From Caldifarciminota bacterium (GTDB lineage Bacteria; Hydrothermota; Tepidihabitantia; B3-TA06): a DNA stretch of 32,667 nucleotides. This document shows, one piece after another, positions 1 through 8,154 of the stretch (its first letter is position 1; each line of letters starts with the position of its first letter). The translations under genes were made by a program, and so were the position numbers. Under the pieces are notes generated by a model, which had not been told where the DNA came from, did no database searches, and saw only the letters and a list, made by a program, of their open reading frames with translations. Location of the stretch: NCBI GenBank assembly GCA_016934635.1, contig JAFGSK010000021.1, forward strand, positions 1-32,667. Reading direction: 5' to 3'.

Positions 1-690
1 GAGCAATTCGGCAAGATGAGAGTCCTGGAACGTCGGCGCCACGATTGGAGAAATCTTCTGTTCGGGTTCACGAGGTTCCGGTTTCAAGATGTTTTCTGCT
101 ATACTGGAAAGGACCTTGGTGAGGTTTAACCCGAAGAAACCAACCAGGGAAACCAGGAGAAGGAAGATGAGAACAACTGCCAACCCCACCTTTCCCATCA
201 GATTGGAGAAGTATCTGAATGTAGCAGCGCCTGTGGAACCTCCTAGGGAAAATGATTCCGTAATAACGCCTGCATTGTTTCTAACAGGATAAAGAGGCGC
301 TTCGAAGAAGCCCAACGTAACCTGAAGGAAAAATCCAAAACCCACGAGAAGCAGGGTGTTGAGAACGAGCTTCTTCATCGGTCGTCGAAGGATGCGGTTT
401 ATCCCCCACAATATTAGTAACCCCGGGATAAGATATGCTACTACGCCGAGCCATTCGTACAATTTTCCGGCAACGATAACGCCGAGTCCGCCCCCCCAGT
501 TGAGCGGTTCGGCAAACGTGCCTTCAGGATTGAAGCTCGAAAGGCTGATTACCAGGTATACGGCCAAAAGCAGCAGCAGAAGCCCAATAATTACGTCGGT
601 ATTGTCTTTCTTCTTTGCGGGTCTAGAAGTTGAGTTCCTTGTGGATTTTGACCTGGTCGGGTTCGCCTTACGCTTGGTTCTTTTTGCCAT
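1..690 (-). CDS. ftsK: DNA translocase FtsK, N-terminal membrane part (truncated by window edge)
   Basis: Seen: an open frame of 230 codons starting at the ATG at 690 and running off the left edge with no stop. The first 30 residues are Lys/Arg-rich. Four hydrophobic segments follow, at about residues 32-52, 75-98, 109-129 and 165-187, then a Pro/Glu-rich stretch near 200-220. Known: this is the four-helix membrane domain plus start of the linker of FtsK/SpoIIIE translocases, which anchor the ATP-driven DNA pump at the division septum and help resolve chromosome dimers. The motor and gamma domains would lie outside the window. The start is one base after the M50 protease stop, so it is the last visible gene of the DUF3467-led operon and is probably translationally coupled. 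Other four-helix proteins are possible, but the basic head and segment spacing fit FtsK best. Confidence 0.8.
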   Translation of the reverse strand, partial: MAKRTKRKANPTRSKSTRNSTSRPAKKKDNTDVIIGLLLLLLAVYLVISLSSFNPEGTFAEPLNWGGGLGVIVAGKLYEWLGVVAYLIPGLLILWGINRILRRPMKKLVLNTLLLVGFGFFLQVTLGFFEAPLYPVRNNAGVITESFSLGGSTGAATFRYFSNLMGKVGLAVVLIFLLLVSLVGFFGLNLTKVLSSIAENILKPEPREPEQKISPIVAPTFQDSHLAELL

Positions 691-691
691 C

Positions 692-1375
692 CTAAATATA
701 CTGAATTATACTCATTATCCTATCGCCTACAAGTAATCTTGAAAGCAACATGGATGGTGTGCCGAGGATGAACCACAGGAACGGACCAAGAATCACGATG
801 AAAACTAACAAGATAAGGAATCCGTAACGCTGCAGCCAGATAACGATATTGTTATAGCGCAACGGCAGAAGATTGAAAAGGATCTGGGAACCGTCCAGGG
901 GAGGTATGGGTAGGATGTTAAAGATAGCGAAAACTGTGTTGAGGATGGTTCCGAAGACCAGTATCGAGTAAAGGTAAACCGCGACGACTGAGGATGGATC
1001 AGGAGGGATGAAAAAGCTTAAAAGCCTGGCTATGACCCCGAAGGCTATCGCAATAATGAGACTGGCCATCGGACCGGATATAGAGACCAGGATCATTCCT
1101 TTCCTGGGATTTTTGAAATTTTCGGGATTAACCGGGACCGGTTTCGCCCAACCTATCCGAAAAATGAAGAAGCAGATGGTTCCGATCAGACTCAAATGTT
1201 TCAAAGGATTAAAAGTAAGTCTACCCAAAGCCTTGGCAGTGGGATCTCCTAGCCTGTCAGCTGTCCAGGCGTGGGCAAATTCGTGAAAGGTCAGGCCGAT
1301 GATAATAGCAGGAACAGCCATGAGCATACCTAACCAGTACTGAGGGTCGAGGAATCTATTAATGCATCCGTACAT
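692..1375 (-). CDS. Site-2 protease family (M50) membrane metalloprotease
   Basis: 227 residues. A zinc-site motif HEFAH lies at about residues 31-35, inside the first hydrophobic segment. The second family motif (N..P.PPLDG, about 153-162) supplies the third metal ligand, and further hydrophobic segments give a multi-pass protein. The spacing and the short length without a PDZ domain match the small YwhC/Rip3-like branch of M50 intramembrane proteases, which cut substrates within the membrane; the substrate here is unknown. The ATG at 1375 overlaps the stop of the tRNA nucleotidyltransferase by one base (TGATG). A TTG three bases earlier (1378) is the alternative start. The gene sits mid-operon, directly before ftsK. 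Confidence 0.88.
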   Translation of the reverse strand: MYGCINRFLDPQYWLGMLMAVPAIIIGLTFHEFAHAWTADRLGDPTAKALGRLTFNPLKHLSLIGTICFFIFRIGWAKPVPVNPENFKNPRKGMILVSISGPMASLIIAIAFGVIARLLSFFIPPDPSSVVAVYLYSILVFGTILNTVFAIFNILPIPPLDGSQILFNLLPLRYNNIVIWLQRYGFLILLVFIVILGPFLWFILGTPSMLLSRLLVGDRIMSIIQYI

Positions 1376-2574
1376 CAATTCTCCTTTTTCTTCACGAATT
1401 CTGTTTCCTGACGCTTGGTTTCAAGTACACCATTCAGCTTTGCATCGAGAAGGTCATCCAGTATCCTTCGGTAGCGAGGCCCCGGGGATATTCCCATTTT
1501 TTTCAAATCATCGCCCGTAGTCTTAATCCTTACCTTTGAGTAGATTTCAAGATAGTCCTTGATCTTCCGGCAGCCTTTTGAATCGCTTGTTTGGGAAATT
1601 ATCCTGAGACCTCTCTTATCGTGGGTGGACAGGAACCTCGTGATCGAGGACGGACTGGACAATCCGGCTAACTTGGCAAGTACAGGATTTACTTTCCTTA
1701 ATGTGTTTGTCGTCTCAAGGCATGCCTTTTTAACAGGGAGTCTACTCGCATATTCGTCGGTGAAATGAGAGAGGAAAAGGCACAGGAACTCGCAGGCCTG
1801 ATCGTCAGGTATTCGTCCGAGACGCGCAGCAGAGAGGGGTTTTAAAGCTTCCCCGAGGAATGAAAGAGCGTTCAGACGTCTTAATTTTTTTATAATCCGA
1901 ACCCGTGCGTCGCCTGCTTCTCTCGAAATGCATTGCAGTTCGTAGAAAAGCCTTTCAGGGGATAGACGGTGTATCATTTCTACCGTCCCTTTAAGCTGAA
2001 CCAATGTCCGGGATTCAATCCTGAAACCGAGGCGCTCAGCGTATCTAACCGCCCTGAATACCCGGGTCGGGTCGTCGGAAAAGCTTTTCTCGTGCAGTAC
2101 CCGAATAAGCCTTTTCCTGAGGTCAACCATGCCTTCAGTGGGATCGATTATCTCGCCGAAATCCCGAGGATTAAGGGATAATGCCATTGCGTTGACGGTG
2201 AAGTCCCGGCGATACAAGTCTTCCATAATCGAAGCTTTCTCAACCTCGGGAAGCGCACCCGGTGCAGGATAGGTCTCGCGGCGGGTTTCTGCAATGTCGA
2301 TACGGGACTCCTCAGGTCCTTCTAGAGTCGCAGTCATAAACTGTTGGTAATGGGTGAAAGGCGTGCTGAGTTCCTTACTCAGCCGGCTTGCGACTTTTTT
2401 TACGCTTCCTTCGCAGGCAAGGTCCAGATCCCGGGTCCTTTTACCTAAAACCATGTCGCGGATCGCCCCTCCAACCAGGTAAAGCGCCGTCTTCTCTTCG
2501 GCGGCTATCTTACCCAACCAGCGCAATGCGCTAGGCGTGCTCCGGAGGAGCAAACCCCATCTCTTTTTGTTCAC
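1375..2574 (-). CDS. CCA-adding-type tRNA nucleotidyltransferase / poly(A) polymerase family
   Basis: 399 residues. The class II nucleotidyltransferase head is clear: the VGGAIRD loop near 34-40, the metal-binding DLDL near 49-52, RRDFTVNAMA near 122-131, and the template/RNA-binding block DPTRVFRAVRYAERLGF near 168-184. A long helical C-terminal region ends with a G-rich PGP motif typical of the family. No HD domain is seen. The protein should add all or part of the 3' CCA to tRNAs; CCA-, CC- and A-adding enzymes cannot be told apart by eye. This function fits the tmRNA gene at 8614-8969, which ends at the discriminator A without an encoded CCA. The GTG start at 2574 overlaps the DUF3467 gene by 44 nt and has a poor Shine-Dalgarno. 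An in-frame TTG near 2524, downstream of a GGAG, is possible. Confidence 0.9.
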   Translation of the reverse strand: MNKKRWGLLLRSTPSALRWLGKIAAEEKTALYLVGGAIRDMVLGKRTRDLDLACEGSVKKVASRLSKELSTPFTHYQQFMTATLEGPEESRIDIAETRRETYPAPGALPEVEKASIMEDLYRRDFTVNAMALSLNPRDFGEIIDPTEGMVDLRKRLIRVLHEKSFSDDPTRVFRAVRYAERLGFRIESRTLVQLKGTVEMIHRLSPERLFYELQCISREAGDARVRIIKKLRRLNALSFLGEALKPLSAARLGRIPDDQACEFLCLFLSHFTDEYASRLPVKKACLETTNTLRKVNPVLAKLAGLSSPSSITRFLSTHDKRGLRIISQTSDSKGCRKIKDYLEIYSKVRIKTTGDDLKKMGISPGPRYRRILDDLLDAKLNGVLETKRQETEFVKKKEN

Positions 2575-2848
2575 CCGGTTTGTCCTTAACTTCTATCTTG
2601 CCGTAACGTGTTTCATATTTCTTTATGTTTTCTTCAAGAGTGCGTCGAAGAAGCTCCGTATGTTGAGGCGACATGATGATTCGCGAGAATACCCTTGCCT
2701 TGGGCAGGCCCGGCAGCATACGCGCAAAGTCAATTATGAACTCAGATGACGAATGAGCGACCAGAACCAGGTTCGAGTAGATTCCTTCAGCCTCATCCGG
2801 TTTAATCTCAACATCCAACCTGCGTACAGGTTTATCTCCTTGATTCAT
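2531..2848 (-). CDS. DUF3467 family protein
   Basis: 105 residues with no signal peptide or membrane segment. The middle of the protein, with the sequence around YSNLVLVAHSSSEFIIDF and the following RVFSRIIMSPQHTELL, is the conserved core of DUF3467. This is a family of small cytoplasmic proteins of unknown function, widespread in bacteria and archaea. The ATG at 2848 has a strong CGGAGGA Shine-Dalgarno and lies downstream of the promoter at 2871-2898. It is therefore the first gene of the DUF3467 - tRNA nucleotidyltransferase - M50 - ftsK operon. The tail (from about residue 85) is charged and probably flexible, and its coding sequence overlaps the next gene. Confidence 0.85.
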   Translation of the reverse strand: MNQGDKPVRRLDVEIKPDEAEGIYSNLVLVAHSSSEFIIDFARMLPGLPKARVFSRIIMSPQHTELLRRTLEENIKKYETRYGKIEVKDKPGEQKEMGFAPPEHA

Positions 2849-2870
2849 TATTTATTCCTCCGTTTATTAA

Positions 2871-2898
2871 ATTCTATTCGCAGCAAGCCGGGAGTCAA
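2871..2898 (-). promoter_or_regulatory. Promoter of the DUF3467-ftsK operon
   Basis: On the minus strand, TTGACT (2898-2893), 16-bp spacer, TAGAAT (2876-2871). It is followed by a roughly 20-nt leader carrying CGGAGGA before the DUF3467 ATG. Confidence 0.7.
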
Positions 2899-2983
2899 GC
2901 AATTTTGGATTTATTGGAACAAAAGCTTCCAAGATACCGGTATGTAACCTTTGAGGTCTCCGTATCTTTCAAAAAAAACCTGA

Positions 2984-3757
2984 TCAACCGGTCGTCTTTA
3001 CAACTACGTTTTCGATCTCGAATTTTCCTCCCACGAATTCCTTCTTCTCCGAGTGCGTTTCCAGCTTGACGCTGAACTCTCCCGGTTCGGAACGAAAGAA
3101 AAAAAGCTCTGTATCCCGTAACCTTATCCTGTACTGGGCTTTGCTTTCCGTAAGCTGGGGGAAGATCGTACCCAGATATTCGATCCCTTCTTCCCATTGG
3201 GGCAGGTATATCTTTACCCTGTGGATTCCCGTGATTCCGTTTTCCTCGGCATTGGGTTTCCTGAAAGGTTGAAGATTCGCTTCGGCGTCCGATTCATACT
3301 CTATGAAGCCGATCTCCATTTCCGTGCCCGGGATCGGGGCAAGGTATATTTTTTTCCAGGGGACAGATTTCTTTATCCCGAGGAGATCGGTAAATATGCC
3401 GATGATGTCCTTTGGGGAGACTTTTTTTTCGTCATAGATTTGAAGACGCTTTTTCTCCAATTCCTTGCGAAGTCTTACAAGTTCGCGTGTTGCAATGACT
3501 AAAGCGCATGCCCCTCGATGTCCCTGGTTGTATCTTTCCACCCAGCGCCTTTCCCATCCTGAGCCAGAAGGCTCAAGCAAACGTACAAGCTCCAAGGACT
3601 GATTGCCGATCCAGATATTGGAAGATTTAAACTCCGTGGTTTGTTTGCCCGACTCCGGATCAAAAGGGTACCCTAGCGGGGATATTTTTTTCTTTAGTTT
3701 ATTCAGGATTTCCTCGTCGCTATCGATGTGTATGATGAGATGATCAAGCCTTAACAT
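2984..3757 (-). CDS. Glyoxalase-fold (VOC-like) protein of unknown substrate
   Basis: 257 residues, cytoplasmic. It opens with LDHLIIHIDS, the first beta strand typical of the vicinal-oxygen-chelate/glyoxalase-like fold, with a candidate metal-binding His. A second half begins near residue 177 with GIHRVKIYLPQ, which repeats the strand pattern of a second module. Several Glu/His residues could complete a metal site, but no named enzyme (lactoylglutathione lyase, dioxygenase) can be assigned. The gene is monocistronic with its own promoter. The ATG at 3757 is preceded by GAGG four bases upstream. An earlier ATG (3767) is out of frame and stops quickly. Confidence 0.6.
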   Translation of the reverse strand: MLRLDHLIIHIDSDEEILNKLKKKISPLGYPFDPESGKQTTEFKSSNIWIGNQSLELVRLLEPSGSGWERRWVERYNQGHRGACALVIATRELVRLRKELEKKRLQIYDEKKVSPKDIIGIFTDLLGIKKSVPWKKIYLAPIPGTEMEIGFIEYESDAEANLQPFRKPNAEENGITGIHRVKIYLPQWEEGIEYLGTIFPQLTESKAQYRIRLRDTELFFFRSEPGEFSVKLETHSEKKEFVGGKFEIENVVVKTTG

Positions 3758-3774
3758 AAAACCTCATGGCGTTT

Positions 3775-3802
3775 ACTATACCCAGAGCCGGCTTAGTGTC
3801 AA
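3775..3802 (-). promoter_or_regulatory. Promoter of the glyoxalase-fold gene
   Basis: TTGACA (3802-3797), 16-bp spacer, TATAGT (3780-3775) on the minus strand. Transcription should start near 3768, leaving a leader of about a dozen bases that carries the GAGG ribosome-binding site. Confidence 0.72.
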
Positions 3803-3825
3803 GTCATGTAATAAAGAGGCAAACG

Positions 3826-4830
3826 TTACTTATCAATAAAAATTTTCTTTATCCAGTCCAGGGTATCTCGAAGGCTTTTCGTAAAATCCATAGGTTTCCA
3901 ACCCAGCTCCTTCTTTGCTTTATCTGCGGTGAGATAAGAACGCCGGTTGGCGAATTCAGAGACGGACTCAAGGGTCATTTGTCTGTCATTGCCGAAGAGT
4001 TTGTTCCCGAGCCAGTCAAAAGCCGAAAAGAATCTTAATGTGGGGGCGGACAGTTTCATCTTGGGAATCTTGATCGAATCATCAATTCTCTTAACCTCTT
4101 CGAGTAATTCAGAAAGGGTCAGGTATTTATCCGCAGCTATATAGCGTCCTTCGGCGTTCTTGGCCTCGTAGGCCGCCAGATGAAGCCGGGCAACGTCACG
4201 TACGTCTACGTAGGTAAATGAATAGGGAGGAATCCCGGGTAGCTTATTTCGCAGGGCAAGCTCCAGGACCTCGGTGGACGGTGTATGGCGAAAGAATCCA
4301 GGTCCAATGATGGCGCCTGGATTGACTGCCACCATGTTCAGATCGTTTTTTTTACTAAACTCCCAGGCCTTGCGTTCTGCAATTGTTTTGGCTTTTACGT
4401 AGGCCAGCCTGGCATCGGTGTTCCAATCCTCCTCGTTTAATGCACGATCTGCTGGAGCGTGATTACCGACGGCAGCGGTACTGGAGGTGAAAATAATCTT
4501 CTTGATCTTTGCGTGACTCGCAGCCTCGAGTACATTCAATCCACCTTTCACACAGGGATCGATTATCTCCTTCTCAGGATCCTTTGCCCAGAGTTTATAC
4601 ACGGCCGCTACCTGAAATACTCCGTCAATGCCTTTCATGGCTTGCTTCAAGGTTTCAGGCTTCATTATGTCGGCCTGGACGATCTCCGCGTCGAGTTCAA
4701 GTAGATGTCCTATTCTTTCCGGATCGGTGTTCCGTACCGTTGCCCTGACCTTGTAACCTTTTTCCAAAAGCAGCTTCGTCAAGGTATATCCCAGGTGCCC
4801 GTTCGCTCCTGTCACAATAACCTTTTTCAT
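3826..4830 (-). CDS. NAD(P)-dependent epimerase/dehydratase, dihydroflavonol-4-reductase-like
   Basis: 334 residues. An N-terminal Rossmann motif TGANGHLG lies at about 7-14, with the catalytic Ser in the TSS near 115-117 and the YxxxK pair at Y144/K148. This is the extended short-chain dehydrogenase pattern, and the whole protein resembles the dihydroflavonol-4-reductase/3-beta-HSD-like branch. It should oxidise or reduce a hydroxy/keto substrate with NAD(P); the substrate is not evident. The start is placed at 4830 because a longer in-frame start (4956) lies upstream of the promoter and would add 42 residues unlike the family. The ATG is only 7 nt after the -10 and lacks a Shine-Dalgarno, so a leaderless mRNA is predicted. 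Confidence 0.85.
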   Translation of the reverse strand: MKKVIVTGANGHLGYTLTKLLLEKGYKVRATVRNTDPERIGHLLELDAEIVQADIMKPETLKQAMKGIDGVFQVAAVYKLWAKDPEKEIIDPCVKGGLNVLEAASHAKIKKIIFTSSTAAVGNHAPADRALNEEDWNTDARLAYVKAKTIAERKAWEFSKKNDLNMVAVNPGAIIGPGFFRHTPSTEVLELALRNKLPGIPPYSFTYVDVRDVARLHLAAYEAKNAEGRYIAADKYLTLSELLEEVKRIDDSIKIPKMKLSAPTLRFFSAFDWLGNKLFGNDRQMTLESVSEFANRRSYLTADKAKKELGWKPMDFTKSLRDTLDWIKKIFIDK

Positions 4831-4837
4831 AGAGCCA

Positions 4838-4865
4838 ACTATATTCCTGATACACGTTGTGTCAA
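4838..4865 (-). promoter_or_regulatory. Promoter of the epimerase gene (leaderless type)
   Basis: TTGACA (4865-4860), 16-bp spacer, TATAGT (4843-4838) on the minus strand. The ATG of the gene is at 4830, so +1 should coincide with or lie within a base or two of the start codon. Confidence 0.72.
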
Positions 4866-4958
4866 TCCAAAAGATTGTTGGGCGGTTGGCTTCGCCGCTT
4901 CGCGTCATGAACCGCCCGGCATGTAGTGCGAAACTCACTGTGCCCCCTTCGGGCATTT

Positions 4959-5072
4959 GTCTCGCGGCTGAGTAAAAGCTGCAAGATTACATGCAGGTTA
5001 TCCCCCAACCATTGCAGAGGCGGTAGGACACCCTCTCAGGGTGTCAGGCAGCCTGGAGAGGCTGCCCTACCG
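4959..5072. repeat. 114-bp dispersed repeat, copy 1, three-way-junction palindrome
   Basis: This stretch recurs at 8178-8291 in the same orientation and length with about four differences. Its right half is a nested palindrome. An outer 9-bp stem pairs 5019-5027 with 5066-5074. Inside it lie two perfect hairpins: 5027-5045 with a CTC loop, and 5047-5066 with a 7-bp stem. The result is a Y-shaped fold in RNA or a cruciform in DNA. The outer stem also supplies the TAG stop of the TPR gene read from the other strand. No coding capacity is evident. It looks like a REP/MITE-type element. Confidence 0.8.
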
Positions 5073-6299
5073 CCCGGCAAGCTTTTGCCTGGCAATGGCA
5101 ATGTTGTGGTTACAGTCCTCGATCTTTCCTTTAGCCCCGATCTTTACGAAAATTTCCCGTCCCTGTAGATAGTACTCAAGGGTTTTATTGTAATCACCTA
5201 ATTGTCCGTAAATAGTACCGATGTTACAGAGTGCGTTGCCTTGTACCTCAAGATTTCCGATTCGTCTTGCTATCTCCAATCCCTTCTCATAATACTCATG
5301 AGCCTTCTGAAGCTCGCCACGTGTATCGTAAACAAGTCCAATGTTGCAGAATTCCCTAGCTTGACTCTCGCTTTTGCCTATCGCTTTAGCAATCTCTAAT
5401 GCTTTTTTGAAATATCCAAGTGCTTCGTCATTCTCTCGAAGTGTATAGTAGACAATTCCGATATTGCCGAAAATGCTGGCCTTGGCTTCTAAGTTACCAA
5501 TTCGCTCGGTTATTTCCAAAGCCTTCTTGTGATACTCAAGCGACTTTTGAAGTTCTAAAAGAGCGTAGTACACAAGTCCAATGTTACTGAGTTGGTTTGC
5601 TTGTATATTCAAATTATCGAGTTGCTCCGCTAACTTTAGTGCTTTCATGTGATAATCTAAGGCCTTCTTGTATTCCCCCAAGCTCTGATAACCATATCCT
5701 ATATTACCAGTTACGTTGGCTTGTACTACGAGATCTTTTTTCTCCGCAGCTATTCCTAATGCCTTATGCCAATACTCTAATGACTTCTTGATTTTACCCA
5801 GATTATGATAGACAATTCCGACGTTGCCGTAGCCAGCTAATAGGCCTTCGTCGAATTTGGCCTGCTCCGCGATGCGAATCATCTCAAGGAAGGTTTTTTC
5901 CGCGTCGCGGTTAGCTCCGCTCTTTATCTGACTCGCTCCAATCAAGTTAAGTATGGCGCAGCGCTCGCTGGGGTTGGAGGCAAGGGGTAGGGCTTCCTGG
6001 AATTTTGCGATTGCCTCCTTATGTCGGTACTCGCGCATAGCGCGGAAAGCGTCGCGGTAGATTACAGCCTTGTGCCTGTCCCGAACTTCCGGGATGCCGT
6101 TAAGGTAGAACTGCATCTGGGTGTTTTGTTCTTTGAGCTCCTTAATCTCATCCCGCATCTCACTGAGTATCTTTTGAGTTTCCTTCTTATACTTTCTATT
6201 GGGTCGCCGCTCCACTAACCACCAGATAAACCACCCTATACCTACAATCGCTCCAACAGCGCCAAGAATAGCTAGGAAGGTAATCCAGAAAGTACTCAA
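5067..6299 (-). CDS. Membrane-anchored tetratricopeptide-repeat protein
   Basis: 410 residues. One hydrophobic N-terminal helix (about 2-28) is followed by a basic patch and a short coiled coil (about 40-60, rich in Glu/Lys heptads). Tandem TPRs of about 40 residues then run from about 70 to 405. Consecutive units share the pattern NIGxVYxxLGExxKALEYxxKALEIA, and the DNA shows the same ~120-bp periodicity. It is probably a membrane-tethered scaffold for protein contacts; the partner is unknown. The start is placed at the TTG at 6299, which has GGGAG five bases upstream. A TTG at 6311 is in frame but has no Shine-Dalgarno. The stop codon at 5069-5067 is contributed by the flanking 114-bp repeat, so the C-terminus may have been trimmed by insertion of that repeat. 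Confidence 0.85.
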   Translation of the reverse strand: MSTFWITFLAILGAVGAIVGIGWFIWWLVERRPNRKYKKETQKILSEMRDEIKELKEQNTQMQFYLNGIPEVRDRHKAVIYRDAFRAMREYRHKEAIAKFQEALPLASNPSERCAILNLIGASQIKSGANRDAEKTFLEMIRIAEQAKFDEGLLAGYGNVGIVYHNLGKIKKSLEYWHKALGIAAEKKDLVVQANVTGNIGYGYQSLGEYKKALDYHMKALKLAEQLDNLNIQANQLSNIGLVYYALLELQKSLEYHKKALEITERIGNLEAKASIFGNIGIVYYTLRENDEALGYFKKALEIAKAIGKSESQAREFCNIGLVYDTRGELQKAHEYYEKGLEIARRIGNLEVQGNALCNIGTIYGQLGDYNKTLEYYLQGREIFVKIGAKGKIEDCNHNIAIARQKLAGR

Positions 6300-6316
6300 A
6301 GCCGCTCCCAAAACAT
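6296..6316 (-). other. Possible leaderless 6-codon upstream ORF coupled to the TPR gene
   Basis: An ATG at 6316 lies 6 nt after the -10 of the TPR promoter, where a leaderless start would fall. It encodes M-F-W-E-R-L and stops with TGA at 6298-6296. That stop overlaps the TTG start of the TPR gene (6299-6297) by two bases. The arrangement would allow terminating ribosomes to restart on the TPR frame. It is a geometric observation only; chance is not excluded. Confidence 0.35.
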
Positions 6317-6322
6317 GGCTAT

Positions 6323-6350
6323 ATAATACCTTTTAAGGCTGTCCTGTCAA
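6323..6350 (-). promoter_or_regulatory. Promoter of the TPR gene
   Basis: TTGACA (6350-6345), 16-bp spacer, TATTAT (6328-6323) on the minus strand. Confidence 0.7.
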
Positions 6351-6366
6351 GGCACATCATAGACTG

Positions 6367-6380
6367 GTTAGAGAACCCGT
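6367..6380 (+). repeat. 14-nt inverted-repeat partner flanking the propeller gene
   Basis: This 14-mer is found exactly, in inverted orientation, at 8063-8076, with weaker similarity extending a few bases outward. The two copies bracket the PQQ-type propeller gene. They may be remnants of dispersed repeats or of an insertion boundary. Confidence 0.5.
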
Positions 6381-6414
6381 CCTCCACAGCGTGTAGAACA
6401 GGTTGTAGCAAGGG

Positions 6415-6442
6415 TTGACTTGCGTATCAGATTAATTAAGAT
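6415..6442 (+). promoter_or_regulatory. Promoter of the secreted propeller gene
   Basis: TTGACT (6415-6420), 16-bp spacer, TAAGAT (6437-6442). It is followed by a roughly 25-nt leader with AGGAGG at 6465-6470. Confidence 0.65.
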
Positions 6443-6474
6443 TGGCGAATTAAAATCCTACATTAGGAGGATAA

Positions 6475-7995
6475 GTGTATAGACTGGCGCCAGTTCTTTT
6501 TTATCTAATCTCCGCAAATGCCGAAGCTCAAGCCGGGGTCGGCGAGATCAAGTGGAGCTACAAAGCTGAAGAACGAGTGGGTTCTCCTGCAATCGGTTCG
6601 GACTACACCATTTACTTTACAACCAACAGGTACGTGCTGAGTTCTCCCGGATTCAAGGGTTCCCTTTATGCCCTTGACCCTGACGGCACGCTCAAGTGGT
6701 ACGTAGACATGAACGACTATGAAAGTGTTCAGAAAGCCTTTCCTACAAAAGGGGTGGAGTTGTCAACCCCGGTACTGGGTACGGACGGCACCGTATACTT
6801 GTGTCTGATGTCTCGTATAACCGGTTACTCTTACGGATACGCCCTTGCCATGAACCATCTGACAGGCGAGCGCGAATGGAGAAAGGAATTGGCTTCGAGA
6901 AAGGACGACATTGCCTGGGAGCGCGATTCCCGGTCGCCGGCAATCGGGCCTGATGAGACCTTCTACTTTTTTACCAGTGTCGGTTTGAGCAAGGAGTGGG
7001 ATTATCTGCATTCGGTGAACTCCGATTCGACCCTCAACTGGTCGGTTAACACCAATATGGGACCATCTCCCGTAATCGGAGCGGACGGGACTATCTACTA
7101 CGGATACATGAGTTACTTATACGCTTTGAATCCGGACGGTACTGAAAAATGGAGAGAACTGGTTGGAGGTAATACGATGTCCGGTCTGGCAATCGGTTCG
7201 GACGGTACTGTCTATTTCGGTGGAGAAGACAGTTGTCTTTACGCGGTTAATCCTTTAGACGGTTCGGTTTCGTGGATCGCTAAGACTGACGGAGCAGTTG
7301 TCGGTTCTCCCGTGATCGGCTTTGATGAGGTAGTCTACGTAACCGCAAGGGATAGCGCCCTGAGTTCGCTTCACGCGTTCGAGCAAGGAGGGGAAGAGAA
7401 ATGGCGGTATCAAATAGAAGGGATGATGACCGATCCCGCATTTGCCGCGAACGGCTTCTTGTACGTTGGATTGTGCGGAAGCGAGTCAGTGCCCTCGCTG
7501 TGCGAGATCGATGCAGGAGACCTGAATTGGAAATGCATGCTCGAAGATGATTCGGCGGAATACGTTTCAACCCCGGTCATTGGTCCGAACGGTACGGTGT
7601 ACGCAGGAACGAACGATTATCTCTACGCGGTGCAGGGGTCCGCGCCTTTAGCAAATTCTTCATGGCCCATGGACAGGCACGACCTCAGCCGTACCGCATG
7701 GATTAACGGCAGTGGAGTCGAGGGAGTGGCGGAGGAGCCGGATCATGGATCCTCGTACGGGTCTGGTATCAGGATTAAGATCTGTGTAGTTTTAGATAGA
7801 CTCAGGGTTGATTACATCTTACCCCAAGGTCAAGAGGGGACTATCGATGTATACAACCCTCTAGGGCAGAGGGTGTCCGAGATAAGCGTTCTCTCAAGAG
7901 GTTCAGTGGAGTTAGATTTATCCGTAGGCGTCTACCTTATCGTTCTGAGATCAAACGGGAAGGCAATTTCTTCCAAGGCGGTAGTCGTTCAATAG
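6475..7995 (+). CDS. Secreted PQQ-type beta-propeller protein with T9SS-type C-terminal sorting domain
   Basis: 506 residues. There is a short signal peptide (about 1-19). A string of propeller blades follows, with the recurring pattern P(A/V)IGxDGTxYxG...LYAxNPDGTxKW, at least seven copies between about 25 and 395. Known: such PQQ-enzyme-like repeats form 7-8-bladed propellers used as binding scaffolds (BamB-like) or, with cofactor, as dehydrogenases. No cofactor-binding Cys pair or metal site is seen, so a structural or binding role is more likely. The last ~75 residues match the beta-sandwich sorting domain of type IX secretion cargo (a YNPLGQRV-like strand, then DLSVGVYLIVL and a basic tail). 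The GTG start has AGGAGG four bases upstream and a promoter just before it. Confidence 0.82.
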   Translation: MYRLAPVLFYLISANAEAQAGVGEIKWSYKAEERVGSPAIGSDYTIYFTTNRYVLSSPGFKGSLYALDPDGTLKWYVDMNDYESVQKAFPTKGVELSTPVLGTDGTVYLCLMSRITGYSYGYALAMNHLTGEREWRKELASRKDDIAWERDSRSPAIGPDETFYFFTSVGLSKEWDYLHSVNSDSTLNWSVNTNMGPSPVIGADGTIYYGYMSYLYALNPDGTEKWRELVGGNTMSGLAIGSDGTVYFGGEDSCLYAVNPLDGSVSWIAKTDGAVVGSPVIGFDEVVYVTARDSALSSLHAFEQGGEEKWRYQIEGMMTDPAFAANGFLYVGLCGSESVPSLCEIDAGDLNWKCMLEDDSAEYVSTPVIGPNGTVYAGTNDYLYAVQGSAPLANSSWPMDRHDLSRTAWINGSGVEGVAEEPDHGSSYGSGIRIKICVVLDRLRVDYILPQGQEGTIDVYNPLGQRVSEISVLSRGSVELDLSVGVYLIVLRSNGKAISSKAVVVQ

Positions 7996-8062
7996 GTCTT
8001 TCTTGTCGTTAGGAAGACATGGACGCTGAGGTTGGCCCCTATGTTTTCCGAAGGTGTGTGGA

Positions 8063-8076
8063 ACGGGTTCTCTAAC
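8063..8076 (-). repeat. 14-nt inverted-repeat partner of 6367-6380
   Basis: Exact reverse complement of 6367-6380, located just after the propeller gene. Confidence 0.5.
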
Positions 8077-8154
8077 TTGTGCATCAATCGGGTACAGACT
8101 GGAAAGTCTGTGCAACAAAGGTATAATTTGGGTTTTCAACGCACTTCCGACCGG

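Noticed and set aside
356..736. 126-residue plus-strand frame
   Set aside because: It is antisense to the FtsK membrane domain on the minus strand, which has the clear family features; the plus frame shows no recognisable domain.
8121..8126. Promoter with TATAAT at 8121
   Set aside because: No acceptable -35 lies 15-18 bp upstream and no gene follows.
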